NCBI RefSeq assembly: GCF_051131155.1
Contig: NZ_CP159508.1
Span: 3,596,001 to 3,660,000, forward strand
Direction of reading: 5' to 3'
Length of the DNA: 64,000 nucleotides
Source: Pseudanabaena minima
GTDB taxonomy: Bacteria; Cyanobacteriota; Cyanobacteriia; Pseudanabaenales; Pseudanabaenaceae
In this document: piece by piece, positions 18,325 through 25,807 of the stretch
How the letters are laid out: each line of letters starts with the position of its first letter
Numbering within the stretch: position 1 is the first letter of the stretch
The notes under the pieces: generated by a model
What the model was told of the DNA's origin: nothing
Seen by the model: the letters and a program-made list of their open reading frames with translations, nothing else
Databases searched by the model: none
Made by a program: the position numbers and the translations under genes

Positions 18325-20032
18325 TAATAAAACATTTCAAGGAGATATTCTGGTCGTTGATGATCGTCCAGAAAATCTCAGACTCCTTTCAGAAATTCTA
18401 TCGGCTCAAAACTACAAAGTACGGCGAGTAACTAGTGGTAAACAAGCGATCGAGGTCGTGAAAATCAACCCACCAGAACTCATCTTATTGGACATTATGA
18501 TGCCTGATATGAATGGTTATGAAGTTTGTCAATATCTCAAATCTCAGGCTCAAACCGCAGAGATCCTAATTATATTTCTAAGCGCCCTAGATAGCACTTT
18601 CGACAAGGTGAGAGCTTTTGAAGTGGGTGGTATCGACTATATTACTAAACCTTTTCAAGTTGAAGAAATAATTATTCGTGTCAAAAATCAATTTACGATC
18701 CTCCATCAAAAATACAGCCTCCAAGCTCAACAAAAACAACTTGCTCAGCAAAACCAACAACTCAAGCAAGAGATTCAAGAACGCCAACAGATAGAATTAG
18801 CTTTAGCTAAAGCGAAGGAAATTGCAGAAAAAGCAAATAGAGCAAAGAGTGAGTTTCTTGCCAATATGAGTCATGAGATTCGTACGCCGATGAACGGGGT
18901 CATCGGTATGGCTCAATTGCTAATGATGACTGAGCAAACTGAGGAACAACATCACTATACGCAGATCATTCAAGATAGTGCAAATTCTCTGATGACGATC
19001 ATTAATGATATTCTCGACTTCTCAAAAATTGAGTCGGGAATGCTGGAGTTAGAACAAAGAGTTTTTAGAATCGAAGATATCTTGAAGGCTATATGTAACT
19101 TACTCAATCAAGCAGCGATTGATAAAGGGATTCTTCTACAATATAAGATTCAACCTAATGTGCCTGTCGCTATCATTGGCGATGAATATCGCCTGCGGCA
19201 AATTTTGATTAACTTAATGGGGAATGCGATTAAATTTACTAAACAAGGTGAGGTAAATATCAATGTTAGTTATCAAGATGCAAATATTCAGCCTGATGAC
19301 TATGAACTAAAAACTGAAAACTTTTTACACTTTACCATTACCGATACGGGAGTTGGCATTGCAAGCGATCGCATTGACAAGCTGTTTAATCCCTTCATGC
19401 AAGCTGATAACTCCATCAGCCGTAAATATGGTGGTACTGGTCTAGGATTAGCTATTTGCAAAAGCTTAGTGGAACTAATGGGCGGTACGATCTGGGCTGA
19501 GAGTGCTGGACATACAGGTGGTAAGCCTCCTCAGAATTATGAACCTAGTGAGGTTTCAAATGCTTTAGGGTCATCTTTCCATTTCACGATTTCTATATCT
19601 ATACCTGCGATCGCTAAAACATTAGAGACTCAGAAGCATCCAGTCTTTAATGATTTACAAATGGCGAAGAAATATCCTTTACGCATTTTGTTAGTGGAAG
19701 ATAATCCGATGAATCAAAGATTAATATTTTTGATTATGCAAAAATTTGGTTACACCATTGATATTGCCAATCATGGATTAGAGGCAATTAATATCCTGCA
19801 AACTCAGATGTACGATATGGTACTAATGGATGTCCAGATGCCAGAGATGGATGGCATTACGGCAACTAAATGGATTCGCCAAAACCTTGTTGCTCAACCG
19901 CGTATTGTGGCAATTACCGCTAATTTTTCCGATGCTGATCGTCAAAACTGTCTAAGTGCTGGTATGAATGATTATATTAGTAAGCCTGTTAATATCCAAG
20001 AAATTATCCGCATAGTTTCTCAAACTGACTAG
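18314..20032 (+). CDS. Hybrid histidine kinase, receiver-kinase-receiver
   Basis: A 572-residue soluble protein. REC1 spans about 10-125 with phospho-Asp D60 (LILLDIMMPDMNG). A glutamine-rich coiled coil follows (130-175). HisKA has H187 in MSHEIRTPMN, and HATPase_c contains DTGVGIA and GTGLGLA. The second receiver has LLVEDNP and LMDVQMPEMDG. The ATG overlaps the end of the GAF kinase by 11 bp, so the two were translationally coupled. REC1 probably took phosphate from the upstream kinase. The IS upstream may be polar on this gene. The paralogous pair at 59992-63734 has the same kinase-then-REC order. Confidence 0.93.
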   Translation: MKVNNKTFQGDILVVDDRPENLRLLSEILSAQNYKVRRVTSGKQAIEVVKINPPELILLDIMMPDMNGYEVCQYLKSQAQTAEILIIFLSALDSTFDKVRAFEVGGIDYITKPFQVEEIIIRVKNQFTILHQKYSLQAQQKQLAQQNQQLKQEIQERQQIELALAKAKEIAEKANRAKSEFLANMSHEIRTPMNGVIGMAQLLMMTEQTEEQHHYTQIIQDSANSLMTIINDILDFSKIESGMLELEQRVFRIEDILKAICNLLNQAAIDKGILLQYKIQPNVPVAIIGDEYRLRQILINLMGNAIKFTKQGEVNINVSYQDANIQPDDYELKTENFLHFTITDTGVGIASDRIDKLFNPFMQADNSISRKYGGTGLGLAICKSLVELMGGTIWAESAGHTGGKPPQNYEPSEVSNALGSSFHFTISISIPAIAKTLETQKHPVFNDLQMAKKYPLRILLVEDNPMNQRLIFLIMQKFGYTIDIANHGLEAINILQTQMYDMVLMDVQMPEMDGITATKWIRQNLVAQPRIVAITANFSDADRQNCLSAGMNDYISKPVNIQEIIRIVSQTD

Positions 20033-20101
20033 AGAATACAATGCTCTATCACTTTTTCTCTAGGCTATAAATCAATAATCAATCATCAAGACTAGAAACC
20101 C

Positions 20102-21040
20102 ATGACAACGAGCAAAAACTTCAACAAAATTTATCTCAAAGGGGTCAGAGCCTATGGGTATGTGGGTTATCTTCCCGAAGAGAATGTATTAGGACAATGG
20201 TTTGAGGTGGATGCAACCCTCTGGGTCGATTTTGAGCAATCTACTCAGAGCGATGAAATTGAAGATACGGTTAACTATATTTCCTGTATTCGCAAGATTG
20301 AAAATTTAATTCAGACCCAGAAATTTAAACTGATTGAGAGATTGGTCGGTGCGATCGCTGACAGCCTTCTTGAAGATTCTAAAATTGCACAGGTCGAGGT
20401 GAAGGTAATCAAGCATCCGCCAATTCCCAACTTCTTAGGCTCAGTCGCTGTAGAAATTGTGCGATCGCGTTCTCATTCCCCAACAACAAGCGCCGCTAAG
20501 ACCACTCAAGCAAAGCTAGAATCAACCATTCAAACCGAATCTAGTCCTGACACTAAACCCGTAAGCCCAAAATCTAAAACTGAAGATGTAGGAACATCAA
20601 AAATTATTAGTATCCATACTGATGGTGCTTGTTCCAAAAATCCAGGTCCGGGCGGTTGGGGTGTAGTTGTTCACTTCTCTGATGGTAGTACCAAAGAGCT
20701 TGGTGGTGGGCAGCGCGAAACTACTAATAATCAAATGGAACTGCAAGGTGCGATCGCTGCTTTAGAATTTCTCGCTACTCACAAACAGTCTACTCCTGTC
20801 GATCTCTATACCGATAGTAAATATGTGCTAGATGGAATTACTAAATGGATTAAAGGCTGGAAGAAGAACGGTTGGAAAACCAAGGACAATAAGCCTGTCA
20901 AAAACCAAGAATTTTGGCAACAACTCGATCCTCTCAATACATCAAATATTCGATGGCATTGGGTAGAGGGACATTCTGGCGATCCTGATAATGAGAGATG
21001 CGATGCGATCGCCCGCAGCTATACTGCTAAGTTTGCTTAA
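20102..21040 (+). CDS. FolB (dihydroneopterin aldolase) - RNase HI fusion
   Basis: One uninterrupted 312-residue frame joins two enzymes. Residues 1-122 are dihydroneopterin aldolase (folate pathway) with IYLKGVRAYGYVGYLPEE, ERLVGAIADSLL and K104 in the KHPPIP motif. Residues 123-167 are a Ser/Thr/Pro/Lys-rich linker. Residues 168-312 are ribonuclease HI (RNA of RNA-DNA hybrids) with the catalytic set D174 (HTDGACS), E213 (QMELQG), D238 (YTDSKYV) and D301, plus WHWVEGHSG and the basic protrusion KGWKKNGWKTK. Both active sites look intact. I see no stop or internal Shine-Dalgarno in the linker. A 14-bp-arm hairpin follows immediately. Confidence 0.93.
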   Translation: MTTSKNFNKIYLKGVRAYGYVGYLPEENVLGQWFEVDATLWVDFEQSTQSDEIEDTVNYISCIRKIENLIQTQKFKLIERLVGAIADSLLEDSKIAQVEVKVIKHPPIPNFLGSVAVEIVRSRSHSPTTSAAKTTQAKLESTIQTESSPDTKPVSPKSKTEDVGTSKIISIHTDGACSKNPGPGGWGVVVHFSDGSTKELGGGQRETTNNQMELQGAIAALEFLATHKQSTPVDLYTDSKYVLDGITKWIKGWKKNGWKTKDNKPVKNQEFWQQLDPLNTSNIRWHWVEGHSGDPDNERCDAIARSYTAKFA

Positions 21041-21041
21041 A

Positions 21042-21070
21042 TAAATAGACTCGCAATGCGAGTCTATTTA
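21042..21070 (+). terminator. Hairpin terminator after folB-rnhA
   Basis: Arms 21042-21055 and 21057-21070 are perfect (GACTCGCA/TGCGAGTC core, A/T-rich foot). It begins two bases after the stop. Confidence 0.75.
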
Positions 21071-21101
21071 TGAACAATGTGTTTATTACAGTTAAACAGC
21101 A

Positions 21102-21515
21102 ATGGCTAGAGATTTATTCCATGATGCAGTAAAAAATGCACTAATCAAAGATGGTTGGCGGATTACTGATGATCCATTTTCCTTAAAAGTAGGAGATTCT
21201 GAACTTTATATTGACCTTGGCGCAGAAAGGCTCATCGCCGCCGAGCGCAACAATGAAAAAATTGCCGTAGAAATTAAAAGCTTTATTGGCAACTCATCTC
21301 TCAGTGACTTTCATTTAGCAGTCGGACAATTTATTAACTATAGAATAGGTTTAAAAGCCGCATATCCAGACCGTAAACTATTTTTAGCAATTCCCAATAA
21401 TGCCTATGAAACATTCTTCAAGAAAGAATTTCCACGCATGGTGATCCAAGAATGCCAGCTTGATATCTTAGTTTATGATGTAAAGAATGAGGTAATTGTC
21501 CAATGGAAAATCTAG
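21102..21515 (+). CDS. xisH: XisH-family protein
   Basis: A 137-residue XisH-family protein with ARDLFHDAVKNALIKDGW, an acidic Asp-Leu-Gly-Ala-Glu segment and VEIKSFIGNSSLSDFHLAVGQ. The E-x-K element suggests a PD-(D/E)xK nuclease-like fold. XisH was named as a factor needed for fdxN-element excision in heterocyst-forming Nostoc/Anabaena. Homologues are common in cyanobacteria without that element, and no excision target is visible here. Its stop lies inside xisI (13-bp overlap), so the two are translationally coupled. Confidence 0.92.
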   Translation: MARDLFHDAVKNALIKDGWRITDDPFSLKVGDSELYIDLGAERLIAAERNNEKIAVEIKSFIGNSSLSDFHLAVGQFINYRIGLKAAYPDRKLFLAIPNNAYETFFKKEFPRMVIQECQLDILVYDVKNEVIVQWKI

Positions 21516-21847
21516 AAAAAAGAAACAACTACCGCAACATTATTAAACAATTTCTTCGCCAATATGCCTCTTATAAACCTTCACATGGCGAGATCGAAAT
21601 GCAAACCCTATTTGATACTGAACAGGATCGCTATCAAGTACTGGCAATTGGCTGGGATCAAGAAAAACGTATCTATGGTTGCTCAATGCATCTCGACATT
21701 AAAGCAGGAAAAATCTGGATTCAAGCTAACAATACAGAAATAGATATTGCGGAGGCTTTAGTTTCTCAAGGAGTACCCAAAGCAGATATCGTGATTGGCT
21801 TACAACCTTCTTATCTAAGGCAATATACGGGATATGCGATCGCCTAA
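21503..21847 (+). CDS. xisI: XisI-family protein
   Basis: A 114-residue partner of XisH with the family pattern: YRNIIKQFLRQYAS at the N-terminus, then DTEQDRYQVLAIGWD, KIWIQANNTEIDIAEAL and DIVIGLQPSYLRQYTGYAIA at the end. Length is normal. The overlap with xisH keeps the pair stoichiometric, an arrangement often compared with toxin-antitoxin modules. No direct evidence for that exists in this sequence. Confidence 0.92.
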   Translation: MENLEKRNNYRNIIKQFLRQYASYKPSHGEIEMQTLFDTEQDRYQVLAIGWDQEKRIYGCSMHLDIKAGKIWIQANNTEIDIAEALVSQGVPKADIVIGLQPSYLRQYTGYAIA

Positions 21848-21856
21848 ATACCTAAT

Positions 21857-21887
21857 AAAACTAGACTTGCATTGCGAGCCTAGTTTT
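21857..21887. terminator. Hairpin between convergent xisI and the FemAB-like gene
   Basis: Arms 21857-21871 and 21873-21887 match at 13 of 15 positions, with poly-A and poly-T feet on either side. It therefore works in both directions and overlaps the stop of the minus-strand gene. Confidence 0.65.
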
Positions 21888-23085
21888 ATACATGGAGATC
21901 GGGTGGTGCAAAATCAAAGGGTAGTTCGTTGTTAATCGCTTGAATTTGTTTTGCCTCGTAAGTATTTACCTCGCTGATATAAGGAACCAGAATTTGCTTG
22001 AGCCGATCGCGGTAAAAGCGATGCAAACTGTAATTTGGTGTGGCAGGAAATCCGCGCCGCTTTTTATGCTGACCACCAGCCCCTGGGTCAAAGCGTTTAA
22101 TTCCTTGCGCGATCGCCCATTCGATCGGCTTGTAATAGCAAGCATTAAAGTGCAAACAATCAATCTCTTGCACACAACCCCAATAACGACCGAATAATTG
22201 ATCGTCTTTGCGAATGCAGAAAGACATCCCGACAGGTTTGGGATAATCTTCGATCTCACCTGCTACAAATACAAGGCGATCTCGAAAACTATGGGCGAGA
22301 TTTTCAAAAAACTTGCGATTTAAATATTTGCTGCCACCCCAGAATTTATTGCAATGATCGTTATATAACTCATACATATAGCCATAGAAATAATGCGGAA
22401 TCTCCTCACCCGTATAGACGCGCATTGTAATCCCTGTGCTTTCGACCGACTTACGCTCTCGCTTAATATTGCGGCGCTGATTTGCATTGAAATTTTTGAG
22501 ATAATCATCAAAATCCGTGAACTCTTGATTTTCCCAAACGTAACTATGGTGCATCCAAGTTGTGAAACCTCTCGACTCTAGCTCATGCTTCCAACTCGGA
22601 TCGACATATAAAAAGTTGCAGCCCGACATTTGATGTTTTTCGCAAAGGCGATCAATCTCCACAAGCATTAAGTCATAGATTTTTGATAATTCGTTGGGAT
22701 TATCGCTCAAATCAGGATGCACCAAGAAGCGATAACCCACCGCAGGTGTAAAGGGAGCCATCCCTAATAATTTCGGATAATACTCAATCCCCAACCGATA
22801 AGACAAATCCGCCCATTGATGGTCAAATACAAACTCACCCTGACTATGCCCCTTCAAATACAAAGGTGCAGCTGCCACTAATACGTCACCCTGCCATACC
22901 AATAAATGACTAGGTAGCCATCCCTGCTGTGCGATCGCACAGCCTGAAGCCTCTAGATTCGAGAGCCATTCCCATTCAAAAAAAGGAGTCACCAAAGGTT
23001 TAGCGAGAATATTCCATGCCTCAGCCTTGACCTTATTAACCGTATCCACCCAAGTCGTCGTATAACGGGAAGCTTGTTGCAGCAT
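21886..23085 (-). CDS. FemAB-like / peptidoglycan-associated acyltransferase family (DUF482)
   Basis: A 399-residue protein with the duplicated GNAT-like fold of the FemAB-like family PF04339. Seen: WNILAKPLVTPFFEWEWL near the N-terminus, APLYLKGHSQGEFVFDHQWA, FLKNFNANQRRNIKRERK-type basic helix (here DYLKNFNANQRRNIKRERK), FDPGAGGQHKKRRGFPATP, and HFNACYYKPIEWA. Cyanobacterial members are usually labelled GNAT acyltransferases; donor and acceptor are unknown. The long 5' spacer to tpiA holds its promoter. Confidence 0.85.
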   Translation of the reverse strand: MLQQASRYTTTWVDTVNKVKAEAWNILAKPLVTPFFEWEWLSNLEASGCAIAQQGWLPSHLLVWQGDVLVAAAPLYLKGHSQGEFVFDHQWADLSYRLGIEYYPKLLGMAPFTPAVGYRFLVHPDLSDNPNELSKIYDLMLVEIDRLCEKHQMSGCNFLYVDPSWKHELESRGFTTWMHHSYVWENQEFTDFDDYLKNFNANQRRNIKRERKSVESTGITMRVYTGEEIPHYFYGYMYELYNDHCNKFWGGSKYLNRKFFENLAHSFRDRLVFVAGEIEDYPKPVGMSFCIRKDDQLFGRYWGCVQEIDCLHFNACYYKPIEWAIAQGIKRFDPGAGGQHKKRRGFPATPNYSLHRFYRDRLKQILVPYISEVNTYEAKQIQAINNELPFDFAPPDLHV

Positions 23086-23812
23086 AGTGAAAGTCTTGGC
23101 TGTATTTTAAGTAAGTTGCTTAGTATACATAGCTTAACAAATGTAAACCCTAAAGTCAGAACGATGGCTCAGTAATCTTCTTGACTTTTTGCTTTTAGAA
23201 ATCAAGAAACTTGTGAATTTATGTAAACAAATGGTGTCGTGTAACACCACCTGCGTTAATGTATATACATGGCACAAGAGACAGAGCAACTCAATCCAAA
23301 CGCAAACCTAGTTTAAATGTTGAAAGTAATTTTTCAATGTTAAGGAGGAGCTAATAGAAAGAGTTAAAAGTCAAAAGTCGGATTGACGCTTTGTTGCTCC
23401 CCACGATTCTTTCGATCTTTACGGGGCAGTGCTTATTCCAAAGATCGGTGTAGTTTTGATAACTTCGATAGCCTGTATTGTTATTGGGGTCTCTTAAATT
23501 TCTATTCAATGTTTACTTAGGTTTTGACCTAGCATGATGAAGAAATGAGACAAACTTATGTAGTTGAAAAGATAAGGGCTACAACGTACAGTTAATCAAT
23601 ATCCACACGTTACAGTAAACCTCTAGTAGAAACCTTAATTGAATTATTTAAAGACATGAGTCTAGCAGCCTTCTGCTAGACTCATTCAGTTTTGGGAGAT
23701 CAAAAACAAAGGCGATCGCTTCGCACCTACCTTTGCTTTTAATGATCCCTTTTTCGGTAAAATAAACAACAATTCATTTTTTTCACAATCCTAACTCAGG
23801 GGTAAACGAGCA
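23086..23812. other. 727-bp protein-free region, candidate non-coding RNA locus
   Basis: No ORF over 60 codons is credible here. Visible structure: TAGCC (near 23472) can pair with GGCTA (near 23579), and GTCTC (near 23490) with GAGAC (near 23545). They enclose a small TAGGT-TTTG-ACCTA hairpin, so about 23470-23585 could form one rod. A clean terminator lies at 23656-23685 with no protein gene upstream on the plus strand. A weak, degraded palindrome with HIP1 (23700-23747) precedes tpiA. I cannot match it to a known RNA family by eye; 6S RNA was considered but not established. Confidence 0.4.
23656..23685 (+). terminator. Orphan terminator upstream of tpiA
   Basis: Perfect 13-base arms (23656-23668 and 23673-23685) with a CCTT loop, followed shortly by TTTT. 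No plus-strand coding gene ends before it, which implies that a non-coding transcript does. Confidence 0.65.
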
Positions 23813-24562
23813 TTGCGTAAGATCGTTATCGCTGGCAACTGGAAAATGTATAAAACCCAGTCTGAAGCCAAAACATTTTTCTCGGAATTTCCCGCCCATC
23901 TCAAAGCTACCGCTCCCCAAGCGGCGATCTCCGATCAGCAAATCCTTATTTGCGTACCATATACAAATCTGGCGATTCTACAAACAGTCGTGCCAGCGAT
24001 CAGTCAAGCAAACCTGAGTATTGGCGCTCAAAATGTCCATTGGTCAACAAATGGTGCATTTACAGGTGAAATTTCTGCACCGATGCTAGTTGAGCTTGGC
24101 ATCAAATATGTAATTATCGGACATAGTGAGCGTCGTCAGTTCTTTGGCGAGACCGATGAAACTGTGAACAAGCGATTAAAAGCAGCGCAGGAGCACGGAC
24201 TAACTCCCATTCTCTGTGTTGGCGAAAGCAAGCAACAACGCGATGCAAACGAGACAGAGTCTTGGATCTTCTCGCAACTAGCTGCCGACTTGGTTGATGT
24301 TGACCAAAACAATCTAATTATTGCCTACGAACCAATTTGGGCGATCGGTACTGGAGACACCTGTGCCTCTAGCGAAGCCAATCGTGTGATTGGACTAATT
24401 CGTGGTAAGCTAGAAAACCCTAACGTCACAATTCAGTATGGTGGTTCTGTCAAAGCTGATAATATTGACGAAATCATGGCGCAACCTGAAATTGATGGTG
24501 TGCTAGTTGGTGGAGCAAGTCTTGACCCAGCAGGCTTTGCCCGAATTGTAAATTATCGCTAG
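23813..24562 (+). CDS. tpiA: Triosephosphate isomerase
   Basis: A 249-residue (beta/alpha)8 enzyme that interconverts dihydroxyacetone phosphate and glyceraldehyde 3-phosphate in glycolysis and the Calvin cycle. Catalytic residues are K11 (GNWKMYK), H104 (IIGHSERR) and E173 (YEPIWAIGTG). The phosphate-binding IQYGGSVK and GVLVGGASL are present. The start is a TTG at 23813, placed two codons before the conserved K-I-V-I-A-G-N-W; no ATG is available nearby. Length is normal. Confidence 0.97.
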   Translation: MRKIVIAGNWKMYKTQSEAKTFFSEFPAHLKATAPQAAISDQQILICVPYTNLAILQTVVPAISQANLSIGAQNVHWSTNGAFTGEISAPMLVELGIKYVIIGHSERRQFFGETDETVNKRLKAAQEHGLTPILCVGESKQQRDANETESWIFSQLAADLVDVDQNNLIIAYEPIWAIGTGDTCASSEANRVIGLIRGKLENPNVTIQYGGSVKADNIDEIMAQPEIDGVLVGGASLDPAGFARIVNYR

Positions 24563-24683
24563 CTTTGCTTACATTACTTTTTGTTTATATGCTGTCCCTA
24601 ATGATTTCTTAATAAAGACAGCGATCGCCACAGCCGACATAACCGTAACAAAGCTCATCAAGCTATGACAATTGTTTTGACAA

Positions 24684-24713
24684 TTGACTTTGTGAGATCT
24701 ACTTTGTTATAAT
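24684..24713 (+). promoter_or_regulatory. Promoter of the str operon with ACAATTG direct repeats
   Basis: TTGACT (24684-24689), an 18-bp spacer and a perfect TATAAT (24708-24713) form a strong sigma-70-type promoter about 50 bp before rpsL. Just upstream and overlapping the -35 box, ACAATTG occurs twice (starting at about 24668 and 24680). Each contains the palindrome CAATTG, a possible operator; that role is inferred. Confidence 0.7.
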
Positions 24714-24764
24714 TATGTGCTGTTGATTAGAATACACAGCCGCAGATATACCAAATCATCACTT

Positions 24765-25178
24765 ATGCCCACGATCCAACAGCTCATCCGCAGTGAGCGC
24801 CAAACCATAAACACCAAAACAAAATCTCCTGCCCTAAAAAGTTGTCCTCAACGCAGGGGAGTATGTACGCGCGTCTACACTACAACACCCAAAAAGCCCA
24901 ACTCTGCACTTAGAAAAGTGGCACGGGTACGCTTGACTTCTGGATTTGAAGTCACCGCATACATCCCTGGGATTGGGCATAACCTCCAAGAACACTCCGT
25001 TGTGATGATTAGAGGCGGTCGTGTAAAAGATTTGCCAGGTGTGCGTTATCACATTATCCGCGGCACTCTCGATACTTCTGGTGTAAAGGATCGTAAGCAA
25101 GGACGCTCTAAATATGGTGCTAAGCGACCCAAGCCCGGTCAAGCCCCAGCAGCAAGCACTGGCAAGAAGAAAAAGTAA
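24765..25178 (+). CDS. rpsL: 30S ribosomal protein S12
   Basis: 137 residues from the ATG at 24765 (MPTIQQLIRSER, the normal S12 start); an upstream in-frame start would only add an untypical extension. Conserved decoding-site motifs are KSCPQRRGVCTRVYTTTPKK, PNSALRKVARVRL and GGRVKDLPGVRYH. The streptomycin-sensitivity lysine in TTTPKKPNSA is wild type. First gene of the str operon, downstream of a strong promoter. Confidence 0.98.
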   Translation: MPTIQQLIRSERQTINTKTKSPALKSCPQRRGVCTRVYTTTPKKPNSALRKVARVRLTSGFEVTAYIPGIGHNLQEHSVVMIRGGRVKDLPGVRYHIIRGTLDTSGVKDRKQGRSKYGAKRPKPGQAPAASTGKKKK

Positions 25179-25257
25179 GAATCATCTATAAAAAGGTTAC
25201 TTAGTAGCCATTTAGTAAAATTAGCAATTCATTTTATAAGGTGAATTTAGTACCGCA

Positions 25258-25728
25258 ATGTCCCGTAGAACGAAAGCTTCAAAGCGCATAACTCCTCCAG
25301 ATTCGGTTTACAACAGCCGTCTTATTAGCATGCTAATCCGCCGTGTAATGTCACGGGGTAAGCATTCTGTAGCCTCGCACATTGTTTACAAAGCTCTTGA
25401 CACCATAGGCGAACGTACAGGCAATCCACCATTAGAAGTGTTTGACCGTGCAATTCGTAACGCCACACCACTCGTAGAAGTTAAAGCTCGTCGTGTTGGT
25501 GGTGCTACTTATCAAGTCCCTATGGAAGTTCGCACTGATCGTGGTGTTGCCCTTGCCCTACGCTGGTTAGTCCAATATTCTCGCGGTCGTGCTGGACGTA
25601 GCATGATTACTAAACTAGCTAATGAGTTGATGGATGCCGCCAATGAAACTGGGCAAACCATCCGTAAGCGTGAAGAAACCCACAAAATGGCAGAAGCAAA
25701 CAAAGCATTTGCCCACTATCGTTACTAA
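25258..25728 (+). CDS. rpsG: 30S ribosomal protein S7
   Basis: 156 residues, the normal length. It begins MSRRTKASKRITPPDSVY and contains the family motifs RVMSRGKHSVA, NATPLVEVKARRVGG and YQVPMEVRTDRG. S7 nucleates assembly of the 30S head. It lies 79 bp after rpsL on the same strand, with the usual str-operon order. Confidence 0.98.
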   Translation: MSRRTKASKRITPPDSVYNSRLISMLIRRVMSRGKHSVASHIVYKALDTIGERTGNPPLEVFDRAIRNATPLVEVKARRVGGATYQVPMEVRTDRGVALALRWLVQYSRGRAGRSMITKLANELMDAANETGQTIRKREETHKMAEANKAFAHYRY

Positions 25729-25807
25729 CGTTATTAGACCTTAGCTTGCCTCGCTATACTATTCTTAATATAAATTCTCAATTCCTGACAAACACGAGGA
25801 AACTATT

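Noticed and set aside
23270..23690. Identification as 6S RNA, tmRNA or RNase P RNA
   Set aside because: No conserved core motif of these RNAs could be recognised by eye; kept only as a candidate of unknown family.
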